Assembly: GCA_001599755.1 (NCBI GenBank)
Contig: BCHX01000001.1
Span: forward strand, 1,488,001 to 1,552,000
From: Gliomastix tumulicola
Taxonomy: Eukaryota; Ascomycota; Sordariomycetes; Hypocreales; Bionectriaceae
Direction of reading: 5' to 3'
Length of the DNA stretch: 64,000 nt
In this document: piece after piece, positions 44,291 through 55,436 of the stretch
Layout: every line of letters begins with the position of its first letter
Position numbering within the stretch: the first letter of the stretch is position 1
The notes under the pieces: model-generated
Seen by the model: the letters and a program-made list of their open reading frames with translations, nothing else
Databases searched by the model: none
What the model was told of the DNA's origin: nothing
Made by a program: the position numbers and the translations under genes

Positions 44291-45199
44291 GTTGTGCTGA
44301 CACTGATCCGCTGGATCGATAGACTGTGATCTGGATTCATGAAACGACGACATCCTTGAGAATGCGGTGGACGCCTTCGTCCGGGCGTTACCAAGGGTCT
44401 GTCTGCGAGGTCACATCTGCCGATCACGTCCTTCGTAAATATAGACGCTTCTGTGCAGGGGTGACAAGGTTAGCACGCGACGTGCCAAACCAGAACGTCG
44501 GTAGAACGATTTTATCGCACTGTGCTGGGTCGCGCCTTCCACGCGCATGATTGGCCTTGGCGGCTCATTCTGGATAGTATCCACTTTTCAGTGCACTGTC
44601 CTTCCCCTTTTTCCTGTCCTTTAGGGGGCTTGGCAGCTCTTTCAGGGCGCTAGTGTTTGAGCTTGAGGGGGCTGGATGACAATCTGGAGAATTATTCAGG
44701 TCCCATCACCTCAGCTTCCCGTCTGAACTTCAACCGCCAGATCCAGCTGCGGCGCCTCTTCTGCCAACGGTTTTGTCTCCACGCCAGGCATCTCGAACAC
44801 GTGCTGCTGCCATCGATTTCTGCTGCAGCATTGTCCGTTCGTGTCTGCCTCAGCCTTGGTCATGCGACACCGAGACAGACATCTCGACTAGATCCGTACT
44901 CCGAGCCTGACGGTCCGACGCCTATCGACTGGCGCTGCCCCGAACTCCCTCCATCGACGACGCCCGCCGACAATCGAGAGCGAACCCAGATCAGTCCCTT
45001 GAATCCGGCCGCCTTCATCATGATCACGCTTGTCAACCCCGCCACTTTGTCCTAGCCTCGCATGGCAACAGAAAGACGACCGATTTGGTCCCCGAATCTT
45101 CGCCGAGCTTCGTCGGCATATCTCTGGACTAAGAAGCCATCACTTCCGTCGACTCCGATACATCAGTCTCTCCGTCAACGATCCTCGACATAAGCGACA
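44291..45199. promoter_or_regulatory. Divergent promoter of recQ and sog2
   Basis: About 900 bp between divergent starts. The half nearer sog2 (44640-45199) is pyrimidine-rich and likely its long 5' leader. No specific elements are recognised and no gene is supported. Confidence 0.4.
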
Positions 45200-48172
45200 A
45201 TGGAGCTCCCGAAACGAACATCCAGCATCTCGGCGCCCAAGGCCATGAGAAGTCTTTCCGAAACCCCCATGGTGGGACGCCGGCCGATTCCGAATTCCAC
45301 TGCAACCTCCAATGGCCCTCCGCTGCCTCCTCCGATTCCCGCTTTGCGTAAGACAGCATCGAGCTCGAATCTATCAGCGACAAATGGCGTGACCAACGCG
45401 CAGGTCATTTCTCTTGCCCGCGAAGCTATGCGCACCGCGCTCGAGAATGAGAGCCAGGTCTCGGAAGCAGGACCTGTGGGCGTCAATTTGAAACCGGGTA
45501 TTACTATCGATTTGAGCCGGAGACATATCCAGACGCTGCCAGAGGAGGTGGTTGATGTCGTCAAAAATGAACTCGAAAGGTTGGTTCTGGTGATCGAATC
45601 TTTGCTCCTGAGATGAGTGGTAGCTGACACTCCTTCCCTAGGCTTGCCCTGTCACACAACCAGCTGACCACCCTGCCTGCTCGCTTTTCGGAATGCACCT
45701 CTCTTCGTTATCTGAACATAAGGGCTAATTTGATCACCGAGTTCCCCTTGTCGGTGAGTAGACATTCTGTGCCAGAATGTGTGTACGGCCTTCTGACTGC
45801 CTCGATAGCTATGCGATCTCAAAGCTCTAGAGATTCTCGACCTCGGTCGGAATCAACTGAGCGTCATCCCGCCTGATATCGCCAAGCTCACTTCATTGAA
45901 GGTTTTGTCAGTCCGAAAAAACCTGATTCAGGAACTGCCCTTGTGCTTGGCGGACATGGGTTCCTTGCAAGTCCTCAAATTTGAAGGCAATCCTCTCGTT
46001 TTCCCGCCCAAGGATGCCTTGCCAGCCCAAGCCTCTAGTCCTCCCGGGGATAATTTTGTCCGAGACAGCGACGTGACAGAGGTTGTTGTGACGGCAAATA
46101 TCAAACGCTTTCTTAAACAGTACAGCCTGAATGGCCGTCTGGATCTGGATCAGGCAGGAGAGGAAACGAACGAGGTAATTGAGACTCCTCGTGCGCCTCT
46201 GAAGCGACGGGTTAGCGGCCGGTTTCCCATCAAAGTCAATGGTGCAGATCCCTCGGATGCGAGGTCGCCCAACAATGGCCGCCTACCACCTCCTATCCCC
46301 GTGCGATCTCACCAGCGTGGTTTGTCGCAGCAGAATGCGTCTACGAGGCGACCTGGTGTTATGCCTCTGACTCTGGGAAATGCCAATGAGCGGCACAGAA
46401 GCAATTCGGAGACGATCTTGCGCTCTGAGCGATCGGAGAGCCGCAATCGGCGAATGGGAATTGTGAGCAAGAAAGGATCGGACCTTGGAACTGTAGACGA
46501 AATCCAAGCGAACCATCGCTTCAGTCACTACAGGGGGCTCAGTCACGGCTCTGCTATGCAAGGAGCACATGTAGAGCCTCCGACGCCGACTGAGAGCTTC
46601 CCTCAGCGCCCCATCTATGTCCGAAGGCTATCTGTACTCCCTGAGAGACGACGAGAGTCCAAGGTCTACGACCCCGTTACCGAGACGGCCAAGGGCATCC
46701 TCTACTCTGTTTTCCAGATTCACCCCATGATTCAAATGCTCCTGAGCCTCTCCAATGATGGGTCCGAAAAGCGGTCGAGCTTGGAGATTGTCTTCTACAA
46801 CACCACCTCGCACGTTGAGGAATTAGAACAGGAAATTTCCAAGTGCGACATCGCACTTCTCGAGGATGACTATTCGTCTCGCGACAACGACAACGTCCAC
46901 CGAGCCTGCCAGACTTTGGTTGGCGCATACGGCCATGTCTGTACACTGTTGGCGGACAACATTGATACTTTTGTCGACAACGGCGACCCCCGATATATTC
47001 GGACTCTCCTGATGTTGATCTATAACAGTATCATGGAGTTGCGTGTGACGCTCTCCTCTGTCAACGCCGCAGAAGCTCGGCGGCGCCCGGCCAGCTCAGA
47101 TCTTGCCAATGGCGGGCTGACTCTCCGACCTCGTCCGAGAGACTCTTCGCTGCCCCGTCCCGCGAAAGGCAGAGCGTTCTCTCGAAACCGCAGTGGCACT
47201 GTGGCACCGCCGCCAGTAAACCTGAGAGTTGCAACGGACATGCCTCTGCCATCGCCACAAACTAATGGCAATAGTCGCACTGCGATTATGACATCTGCGA
47301 CGCCTCGCTCAGGGGAGTCATTCGCCTCAATCAGCAGTCGCGACATCGGGTCCGACCATTCTGAAGAGGATGCTCAGTTCGACAGGATCTTCCTCTCTCT
47401 GCAGAAATCCGCAGACATTGTTATGCGGACGTTGCCGAACTTCCAGATCCAGCTGAGCGGAATGCTAAGGAATGTTGTGCAATCAGGGGCTCCGACCCCG
47501 TTGATCCGGGAGTGGCGGGCGTTGATTGCTATGTGCGACAACACCGTTCAACAAACCGAGATTATGAGGAATAAGCTGTCAGTCATCAAGCTTAAGGAGC
47601 CTGGTTTCCGATCTCAGTCCAATTTCTGGACCCTCTGCAACAACTTCATTCTATCCTGGACTGAACTGGCGTACAAAATTAAGTCGGCGATGAATAAGCT
47701 TCCCCTGCCGCTAGATACGAGGGCACGTTTGAAGCCTATTCAGCAGAGCATGAAGGACACAAGTGCGGCGATTGTCCAGTCGCCGTGGCAGCACATGCTC
47801 CAATTGTCGGCGCCAGGAGGCCAGGGTTCCTATGGAACCGCGTCTAGACCCATGTCGCCGACACAAACTCCCATCACGCCTCAGAGTGCTGCTCTGGGAC
47901 CGGCAATGCAGGCAACGGTTCCTAGGACACCGCGGAACGATTCCTTTGCGGCAGCGTTTCACGGCAATGTCTTTGACCGTGCCGATGCGCTCATGGCTAA
48001 CCCTGGCATTTCTATGTCGCGACCGACAATGCTACGCAAGGGTCACTCCAATCTGAGCTCACTGTCATCGGTTTCCTCACTGACGTCTGAGAGCGGGCAT
48101 GGCCCTGTGGCTATGAGCCCCGGAAGAATCAATGGAACATTCCGCACCAATGGAGGGCGATCAGCCTACTAA
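45200..48172 (+). CDS. sog2: Leucine-rich repeat protein Sog2 (RAM network)
   Basis: Exons 45200-45579, 45642-45753 and 45809-48172 give 951 aa. After a Ser/Pro-rich N-terminus, residues about 105-235 hold five to six leucine-rich repeats (LALSHNQLTTLP, LNIRANLITEFP, LDLGRNQLSVIPPDI, LSVRKNLIQELP, LKFEGNPLVFPP), which the two introns interrupt without breaking the pattern. The central and C-terminal Sog2 domain includes VTETAKGILYSVFQIHPMI and MRTLPNFQIQLSGMLRNV, and the end is Ser-rich. Sog2 is a scaffold of the RAM/MOR pathway that controls the Cot1/Cbk1 NDR kinase, polarised growth and cell separation. It is divergent from the recQ gene. Removal of both introns keeps frame (ELERLALSHN; EFPLSLCDLKALE). 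Confidence 0.9.
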
Positions 48173-48990
48173 TTTGATTATCGGCCGACCTTCCAGCAGT
48201 TCTTCATGTTGGAGATCTCTCGAGGCGCCACACTTTTGCATACTATGGCAAGGATGCCATCACTACTTACCATCTTTCTCTTACCTATTTCACATGCTTG
48301 CCTTTTTTTTCATTGTCGATTTCCGTAAGAGGGCACTCAAAGACTCGGATCCCAGATTAATGTGTATCTATAATCGCATAGCCACGGCGCTTGGTCTGTT
48401 GTTGAGGAGGGCATTATCATCGTGTTTTCTTGGGGTATTGCTTTTTGTTCTGTCTTTTTAACTGCCAGAGAGTACAGGTTGTTATTGTTTTCACTTATTG
48501 GCCCGAATGGCAGGCGACACTACAGAGAGATGCTGGGACGAAGGAAGGAAGAGGCGACGAAAGATATCCAAGGCGTTTGTTTGTTGTATGGTACCAGGGT
48601 ATAGCGTGCTGCTGGGCAGCATCCGTAGTGATTTCAACATATCTACCTTATCTATATCTGTGGCCTCAGCGGCTAACAACTCCGTTCTCTTCGCTGCTCT
48701 CTGAGTGAAATGGCCATGTAAGGTGGATGCCTGCTGCGTGACACTGTGAAATGGTGGGGGTTCGAGCATGTGATGCAGCCAAGGTCCCCGCATTATGATC
48801 TGATCGCCGTCGCATAATGGTCGAGAGCTGATGGGATGGATGCATATGTATGGCGGAGTCGGATCTTATTGTAAGTCTGATGTACAATCTACCGTCTCTG
48901 TATCGGCATCACTCTATATATTCCATGCTCCGCTGCCGCTGAACCGGCCAATCCATCTCCAGCAAGAAGACAGCCATCCCACCAGCAGCC
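48173..48990. other. Region between sog2 and the BLOC1S1-like gene
   Basis: About 820 bp between co-directional genes: a T-rich sog2 3' UTR (48290-48500), then the next promoter with a TATATA box at 48915-48920, about 71 bp before the next ATG. No gene is supported. Confidence 0.45.
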
Positions 48991-49812
48991 ATGTCGACAG
49001 CCCCCTCCCCGCCACGATCCATCCTCTCGTCCCCTATCACCACAGCGACGACAACGACAACGACATCCCCAACCCACCATGTCGTCAACAACAACCAGCA
49101 GCAGCAGCGGCAGCAGACGCTGCAGCAGCACCCTCAACAACAACAGCACCCTCACCACCCCCAGCAGACCATCCACCCAACCCTCCCCTCGGCCGAGACC
49201 CAGCGCGACATCACCTCGGCCCGCAACGCCGTCGTCGCCTCCATCGGCAACATGGTCGACACGGAGCTGCACTCGCGCGCCACCGTCCTGCACGAGAACG
49301 CGGCGGCGCTGGACCGCCAGGAGCGCGACGTGCTCGCCGCGACGGCCGGCCTCCGGCGTGAGAGGGAGAAGCTGGCCAAGGAGGCGAGCGTCGCGGCGCG
49401 GAAGCTGAAGGAGCTGGGGAATGTGCAGAACTGGGCCGAGGTGCTGGAGGGGAAGTTCCTTGTGCTGGAGGAGACGGTGAGGCTGGCGAATGGCGGGAGG
49501 GAGTACAGGGAGGGGGAGAGCGGGAGTGAGAGCGGGAGTTATTGTAGCTGTAGCTGCAGTGAGTGCGGGGATGATGGTGGCGAGGATGCGAGGAGTGATG
49601 CGATGGATGCGGATAGGGATGGTGTCAACGGGCATGACGATGGAGCGTCGAAGAAGACGGCGCTTGCCGATCTGATGGAGGTTCAGGACAGCAGAGCTGA
49701 TGCCCAGACGACATGGTCAGACACGAGCCACAGTCTCAACGAGCCTGAGTCGAGCACAGGGACTGGCACTGCCAAGGGATCCGACACGGCGTCTACGTCG
49801 ACGACTTCATGA
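48991..49812 (+). CDS. BLOC1S1/GCN5L1-like protein
   Basis: A single exon of 273 aa. The first 65 residues are Thr/Pro/Gln/His-rich low complexity. Residues about 68-165 are an almost wholly helical domain (RDITSARNAVVASIGNMVD ... LDRQERDVLAATAGLRRERE ... ELGNVQNWAEVLEGKF), where the ELGNVQNWAEVLE block resembles the IGDVENWARSIE signature of GCN5L1, subunit 1 of the BLOC-1 complex. The tail is Ser/Gly/Asp/Glu-rich and includes a curious SYCSCSCSEC run. BLOC-1 acts in endosome-to-vacuole trafficking and the fungal complex is reduced. The family call rests on one conserved block and general helical make-up. Confidence 0.72.
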   Translation: MSTAPSPPRSILSSPITTATTTTTTSPTHHVVNNNQQQQRQQTLQQHPQQQQHPHHPQQTIHPTLPSAETQRDITSARNAVVASIGNMVDTELHSRATVLHENAAALDRQERDVLAATAGLRREREKLAKEASVAARKLKELGNVQNWAEVLEGKFLVLEETVRLANGGREYREGESGSESGSYCSCSCSECGDDGGEDARSDAMDADRDGVNGHDDGASKKTALADLMEVQDSRADAQTTWSDTSHSLNEPESSTGTGTAKGSDTASTSTTS

Positions 49813-50095
49813 ATGAAATTGGGGTATGTATCAATCACGTTTACAAGGACTACGTAGAATGACCGCAAATGAGTATCATGATTTGTATTCCTCTTCGCGT
49901 TACTTGCCCCATCCATCTATCAACCATACCCTGGGTATTCCGTAGAAACGCCCCTTGCCCAGTCTAACCGACTCCGTCCCATGGCATAATGTCCAGACCA
50001 TGCTCTTCTCCGCCGCTTCTGTCTCACATCAAGACTGCCAGCTCTTTGGCTGACAGTGTGCACCATAACACCGCCCTGCAAGACCCTGTAGTAGC

Positions 50096-51176
50096 TTACA
50101 GCAGACCAGGAAGCATGACATATCGCTTCTTCTTGTACTTGTCGCCGAACTCCTTGCGATACGCACGCTCCTTGCCCTTGGCCCACGCGTACATCTGGTA
50201 GGCGCCCATGATGATGAACGCCGCCACGGTCCAGTCCCTGCTCGCCACAATGACACCCACCCACGACAGCACCTCGAACATGTAGTTGGGGCACGTGACG
50301 ATATCGAACCCATACCCAATCGGGATCTTGCGCTCGGTGCCGCCGCTCGAGCGCAGGCTCGCGAGGTACAGGTGGATCGAGGCGTTGCCGATCTCGCCAA
50401 AGAGGTAGATGGCCGTGCCGACGAGGTCGATGACGGGCTTGTCGGCGGTCGCGGCGAGCGAGGACGGGCTGTAGATAGAGTAGGCGCACAGGAGGCCCGA
50501 GACGGCCCAGTAGAAGAAGCTGTTCTTGAAGATGTTGAAGACGGGCATCGTGTTGGCCGAGAACTTGTGCACGAAGAGCGTCTCGACCTCGCGCTTGGCG
50601 AAGTGCAGCTGGAACATGCCAAAGGTGAGCCACTGCGTGTGCGAGAGGTCCCAGGCCGCGGGGGCGTTCCTGTACAGGTAGGGGCGGGCGGCGACGACGG
50701 CGGCGTGGATGAGGAGGGGGCCGAGGTATTCGACTACGAAGACGGTTCTCCAGGCGACTTGCAGGCCTGTTTGTCACCACAGTTAGCATTGCCTCGCTCC
50801 CTTGCCTCTCTCCCTTGAAGATGTCCTGTTGTGCGGCATGGAACTAACCGAGATCCTTGACGAGGACCTCGCCGGCGTCGGCGACGGCCTTCTCATCGGC
50901 GATGCGGGCCTTGCGGTTCTTCAGCGTCTTCTTGGTGCTGGGGTCGAAGAGACCGATGCGGTTCGGGTCGGAGAAGCCAGTAGCCTTCGCGATGGCGACC
51001 TTGACCTCCTCGACGGTGGTCTCGCCGGTGATGTCAATGGACCCGGGAAGCTTCTTCAACGGCTGTCTCGGTGCTACATCTCCAGCGTCAGCTGCTTCCT
51101 TGCTTCATCGGAGCTCAGCACGTGCTTGTGTGGACATACACCGGTTGGTCAACTTGAGGCTCGTGAGGCTGGCCAT
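50096..51176 (-). CDS. tsc13: Very-long-chain enoyl-CoA reductase (Tsc13/TECR)
   Basis: Exons 51176-51140, 51073-50849 and 50766-50096 give 310 aa. The enzyme reduces the trans-2-enoyl-CoA intermediate in the last step of very-long-chain fatty acid elongation at the ER, supplying sphingolipids. The N-terminal 85 residues form a ubiquitin-like domain (KKLPGSIDITGETTVEEVK ... AVADAGEVLVKDLG), typical of TECR. The membrane domain has several hydrophobic segments and the steroid 5-alpha-reductase C-terminal signature: IPIGYGFDIVTCPNYMFE, SWVGVIVASRDW, and a KEFGDKYKKKRYVMLPGLL terminus, with Lys residues close to the end as expected for an ER protein. The tiny first exon ends in a split codon (NR|S), restoring the conserved NRSPRQPLKKLPG. 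GC3 is high in exon 3. Confidence 0.93.
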
Positions 51177-52335
51177 GGCGACTGTATTGCTGGCGTGATG
51201 ACAACCAAACGGACAAACGAGCGACGAGAGACCGCAGCTTTTATACCAGTTCGAAAGATGCTCTCCTCCGTCCCGTGAGCAGTGTGTAAGCTGACCAGAG
51301 CGGACGACGTTGGGAATCTGCAATCCAATCACTTGCCCACGAATTTTGTTGAGCGCCGAGGTTGGCTAAGGGACCCCTGATTAGTGGGGCCGCAGGGTTG
51401 AGAATTGCACCGATTGACCGCCCTGTAGCCAAACCTCCGCGATTTAGCAGGCTAAGCCGTTTTCGGTTCTGAGTGAAGCTTCATCAAACAACGCCTCGTA
51501 AACGGGCTGGAGCTTGGTCAACGAATTTTCGGATACAGCTCTTGAGTCAGCTCTTCAGTTCCTCGCTATGTCTCGAATCGGTAGTTCGTCTGACTCGGCA
51601 ATTGTTCTCAAAGAAGGGGAGACTACCCAGGATTACCTCCAAGAGACCGTGTTTCGCGAATAAGGCGGGAGGAGAGAAATCAAATAGCCTGACTCCTAGT
51701 TCGAAAGCACGAAAATACTCTCAAGTGGCAAGTTCTCTGAGCGCTTGTCGTGAAACCCTGTGTCAGAGTATTCGACATAGCGGGTGCCTATTTCGAGCTC
51801 TCTTCGCCTTCTGCATTGATTTGCATGAGATACATTGAGTGAGAGAGTTGAAAAGACCTATCCGTGCACGATCTTGGAGCGGGCACGACACTTATCTGAT
51901 AAGTAGTTTCTCTCATCCTTATCGGAAAAAAAAACCTGCATGAGAAACTTGTTGTAAACGGGCTTTAGAGAATAATTTTCCTACATCGCACAGCCTACGT
52001 CATGATCTAGCCTTGTGACGCCGCCCTAGGCATCTCAGGCTGTGAATTACGAGGCTTCAATTTCGTATTCGAATCACTTTTGTTTCCTGACACATCATTC
52101 AACCTTGTTAGACCGCATAATGCGTCCTCAAAGGTTGACAGCCGTAAAGTCACAGACTGTTTGCTAACTTTGCCTGCTGTGCACCCCGGATTGCCACATG
52201 AACACCACTAATAAAGGGCAGCTAGTGCGATTTAAATCAGGATGGGCAGGCGGTTCCGCTCTCTTCCTTTGCACATAGAAACCAAACGGGGCGCGTTCTA
52301 CCTCAGCCCTCCGCCTTGCTGCGATCTAGCACAAC
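51177..52335. other. Upstream region of tsc13 with GATA-type motifs
   Basis: About 1.15 kb. It holds the near-palindrome CTTATCTGATAAG (51891-51903), CTTATCG (51918-51924) and an A-tract (51926-51934). These are about 720 bp from tsc13 and 420 bp before the decayed gene. No coding sequence is supported. Confidence 0.45.
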
Positions 52336-53395
52336 ATGGATCTCGCCTCTACAGATCAACGTCACTTGGCTTTCGCGCGGCAGAACCTCCACAACAGCGA
52401 GATAATTTCGCATGCAGAACCGTATCCGGAATGCTCCAACGCAGGTTTCGAGAAACAGGCAGTGCCATCCATCAGCTCTCAGATCCAGCTTGTTTGCACA
52501 ATGGCCAATGAGGCTCAGTTGAGCCAGTCTCGGACTTGGACGAGCCCCGAATTCCAGATCGTCAAAGACTTCAACCGCATGAGAGATAAGATGCGCCACC
52601 TCGGCTTCGAAAACTCGCCGTTTCTCCCCACAACCCCAGGCGAGCTTGTCGGATTGCGAGCTGAGATCCTCAAACGCAAAGCGCGCCGGATCACATCCGG
52701 CCTCCGAGAGAGGGAGAGAGTCGCCGAACTTCGAAAGAACGGCTACCTACCGGAAGAAGAGCCACGACTTTTCGGCGGCAAGAAAATGACGGATGGCTTA
52801 TCGATGGTCTTTTCGCTCAACATCATATGGAACGAACTCGAGTTTGCTGAGACAACAACTAAGGGCGACAACTCTCGCAATCTCGAGGATTCATCGTGGC
52901 CAACCTTGGCAGAGTACAAAGAATAGGGTCGTTGCTTGCCTCTCCCACGATCAATTGTCGAATCGGCCGAGGCCGAGATGGCTGAGAAGGAGGCATCTTG
53001 GCTGAACCCAGAAACCCTGGGCCGCTAGGAGCACAAGGTGGCAATGCTTTCTGAGGCCCAGCTCAGAGCGCTGCGCAACTCAAAGAGCAAGAATTTGCCG
53101 ATAATGAGCTTGGGAATTAGGAAATTCGAGTATCATCTCGGATTCCCATGTTGGAGCTGACAGATTTTGGAGGAAGAGGAACACGGAATCTGGCCTCATA
53201 CACGACTTGGCTGCCTGGGCGGAAGAACGACTCGTTGGTTCAATCGACAACGAATGTTTGGGTCTATGGCTGGGTCAATCAAGAGCTGCTAAGGGAACGG
53301 GAACAGGGAGTCGACGATGACTGGCGCTATGATTTGGGGACTAGACGACGGAGTTTCGTGGAATCTGGCCAAAGATCTCTCTTTGAGACTTTTTA
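52336..53395 (+). pseudogene. Decayed gene for a fungal hypothetical protein
   Basis: An open frame of 196 codons from 52336 (internal ATG at 52501) contains a helical, charged segment (FQIVKDFNRMRDKMRHLGF ... LREREVAEL-like ... GYLPEEEP). It ends at TAG 52924-52926, but protein-like sequence continues in the same frame (EAEMAEKEASWLNPETLGR, then stop TAG 53026-53028, then VAMLSEAQLRALRN, then stop TGA 53158-53160). Farther on, coding-like sequence is in a shifted frame (LIHDLAAWAEERLVGSIDN from about 53195). Three in-frame stops plus a frameshift indicate an inactivated gene. All three stops could come from single C-to-T or G-to-A changes, as in repeat-induced point mutation, but this is not shown. 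The family looks like ascomycete hypothetical proteins without known function. The 5' part alone could still be translated. Confidence 0.6.
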
Positions 53396-53450
53396 ATTAC
53401 AAACAGAAGAGCGCTCGTTCCTGGGCAAGCTTCTGATAATTTTCAACTGA

Positions 53451-54228
53451 CTACCTTCACAAATTTTCAAGAAACGTAGTACAGATCCTGCGAGGATCTA
53501 ACACCGACATTCTCTCTAAACCCATACAACGAAAAGTGTAGCGTAACGATCTAGGTTACGTGGTGCGCCGCGTCATACCGCTATGGCCGAGCTTTTCGAC
53601 AGGAGAACGCTGATAGGCCAGAGATCGATAAATGCACAGTCAAATATGAACATCAAGAACACTCAAGGCCTTCAATACCCCAAGGTTACGGGAAGCTTGG
53701 AGATAGCAGACCAAAATGGCCCCACTCTCGATTTGCGCAATGGGGACATGATCACGTGCGGTTTCCGGGGAATCTTCGGCAGACACAAACGCAAGCCCTG
53801 AAGGCACGTACCAGTGGAAACCCCGAGTGCCAGCCCACAACCACAATTTTTGTGCCATTTCGACCTCTCTCTCCACCTTAATTGTAAAGTCGAAAAGTTC
53901 ACTCCTCCCACATCCGCCAATTCGATTGCCCTGGTGAGCATCACATTCATCAGGTAAGTCCATATTCCTTTTCCGAAAGGCCTCTTCCACGATATTGTTG
54001 CAGCACGGATTTGGAGGGAGAAAGAGAATCGTCAGTTTCGAGCCGCAATCGATTTCGAATTCGAGAGACGGGACATCCTCGACCATCCTCCATTCTTCCA
54101 CTTCCAAAGCCCAGCTGTGGTCACATTCAAGGGGGAGGAGGCCGGGCCTTGGGGCCCTTCACTATCACGTTGAGCACGACGAACGCCAGGCTAACAATTC
54201 TTCTTCGCACATAACAGCAACCGCAATC
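53451..54228. other. Promoter region of the ribosomal protein eS8 gene
   Basis: About 780 bp downstream of the decayed gene. Open frames on both strands (for example minus 53640-54107, 155 codons) have no recognisable features and overlap the ribosomal-protein promoter. No gene is called. An E-box-like CACGTG lies at 53754-53759. Confidence 0.45.
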
Positions 54229-54898
54229 ATGGGTATCTCTCGCGACTCCCGTCACAAGCGCTCCGCCTCTGGTGCCAAGCGCGCCTACTACCGTGCGTAC
54301 ACTCGAAAGCCCGTATGAAACTCATGTTCATACGTTCTGACCTCTGTCAACAGGGAAGAAGCGCGCTTTCGAAGCCGGTCGCCAGGGTGCCAACACCCGT
54401 ATCGGCGCCAAGCGTGTCCACACCGTCCGCACCCGCGGCGGCAACCACAAGTACCGTGCCCTGCGCCTCGACTCGGGCAACTTCGCCTGGGCCTCCGAGG
54501 GCGTCACCCGCAAGACGCGTGTCATCGCCGTCGCCTACCACCCGTCGAACAACGAGCTGGTCCGAACCAACACCCTCACCCGCAGCGCCGTCGTCCAGAT
54601 CGACGCCGCCCCCTTCCGCCAGTGGTACGAGGCCCACTACGGCCAGGGCCTCGGCCGCAGACGCCAGAAGGCCCAGGGCAAGGACGCCGAGGAGGTGAAG
54701 AAGAGCAAGTCCGTTGAGGCCAAGCAGGCCGCCCGCTACGCCGCCCGCGGCAAGGTCGAGAACGCCGTTGAGAAGCAGTTCGAAGCCGGTCGCCTGTACG
54801 CCATCATCTCGAGCCGACCCGGCCAGTCTGGTCGTGCCGACGGTTACGTCTTGGAGGGTGAGGAGCTGGCTTTCTACCAGCGTAAGCTGCACAAGTAA
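54229..54898 (+). CDS. rps8: 40S ribosomal protein S8 (eS8)
   Basis: Exons 54229-54292 and 54354-54898 (61 bp intron) give 202 aa, the usual eS8 length. The start MGISRDSRHKRSASGAKRA and the continuation YYRKKRAFEAGRQ, restored only by splicing, are diagnostic. Further conserved blocks are RTRGGNHKYRALRLDSGNF, NELVRTNTLTRSAVVQIDA and, near the end, LEGEELAFYQRKLHK. It is a structural component of the small subunit. A strongly biased C/G-ending codon choice fits a highly expressed gene, and an intron close to the start codon is common in fungal ribosomal-protein genes. Confidence 0.97.
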
Positions 54899-55436
54899 AG
54901 GATTTACTAGGGAAGGCTAGGCGCAGGTGTCGAGTTGCCCATCGCTTTGGTGTTTTAAGGATTTCTCTTTGTTCTGGCCTTTAGAGCCATCAAGAGCTTC
55001 ATGCGGCATCGGAATGGGTCCATAGGGAATGAAAAAAGATTTTGATTTTGACGCAATGAGAAACGTCATGACTCGGACATACATCAAGAAACAAATAACT
55101 ATCCTTGCGTGATCTTCATAATGGTACAAGTGATGTCTCGTCCAACTCCCGCGAATGCCCAAAAGCGACAGATCACCACACAGTCCGTCACCGAAACGCC
55201 AAACCTCGCTAGCTTCTATTTCATTTGGATGACAGTCCCTCTAAGTAACAACCAAGGATGACATGGCATATGCCGAACCGTTCGTCCACGTCCTCGCAGA
55301 GGCGGCAGCCTTGTGCGTAACGCTCACGAAGTATCCAGTGCTGAGTGTAGTACATACATAGATTTTCAGGAAGAAGCGCCTAACAGACAACGTCACCTAA
55401 TCGCAGAAGCAGAGTCGTTATGAAACATCATCTACT
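54899..55436. other. Convergent 3' region of rps8 and the TBC gene
   Basis: About 540 bp between two stop codons. No coding signal, palindrome or repeat of note was seen. Confidence 0.45.

Noticed and set aside
53640..54107. 155-codon minus-strand open frame before rps8
   Set aside because: Unrecognised sequence overlapping the ribosomal-protein promoter. It could be a remnant linked to the decayed gene, but I cannot support it as a gene.
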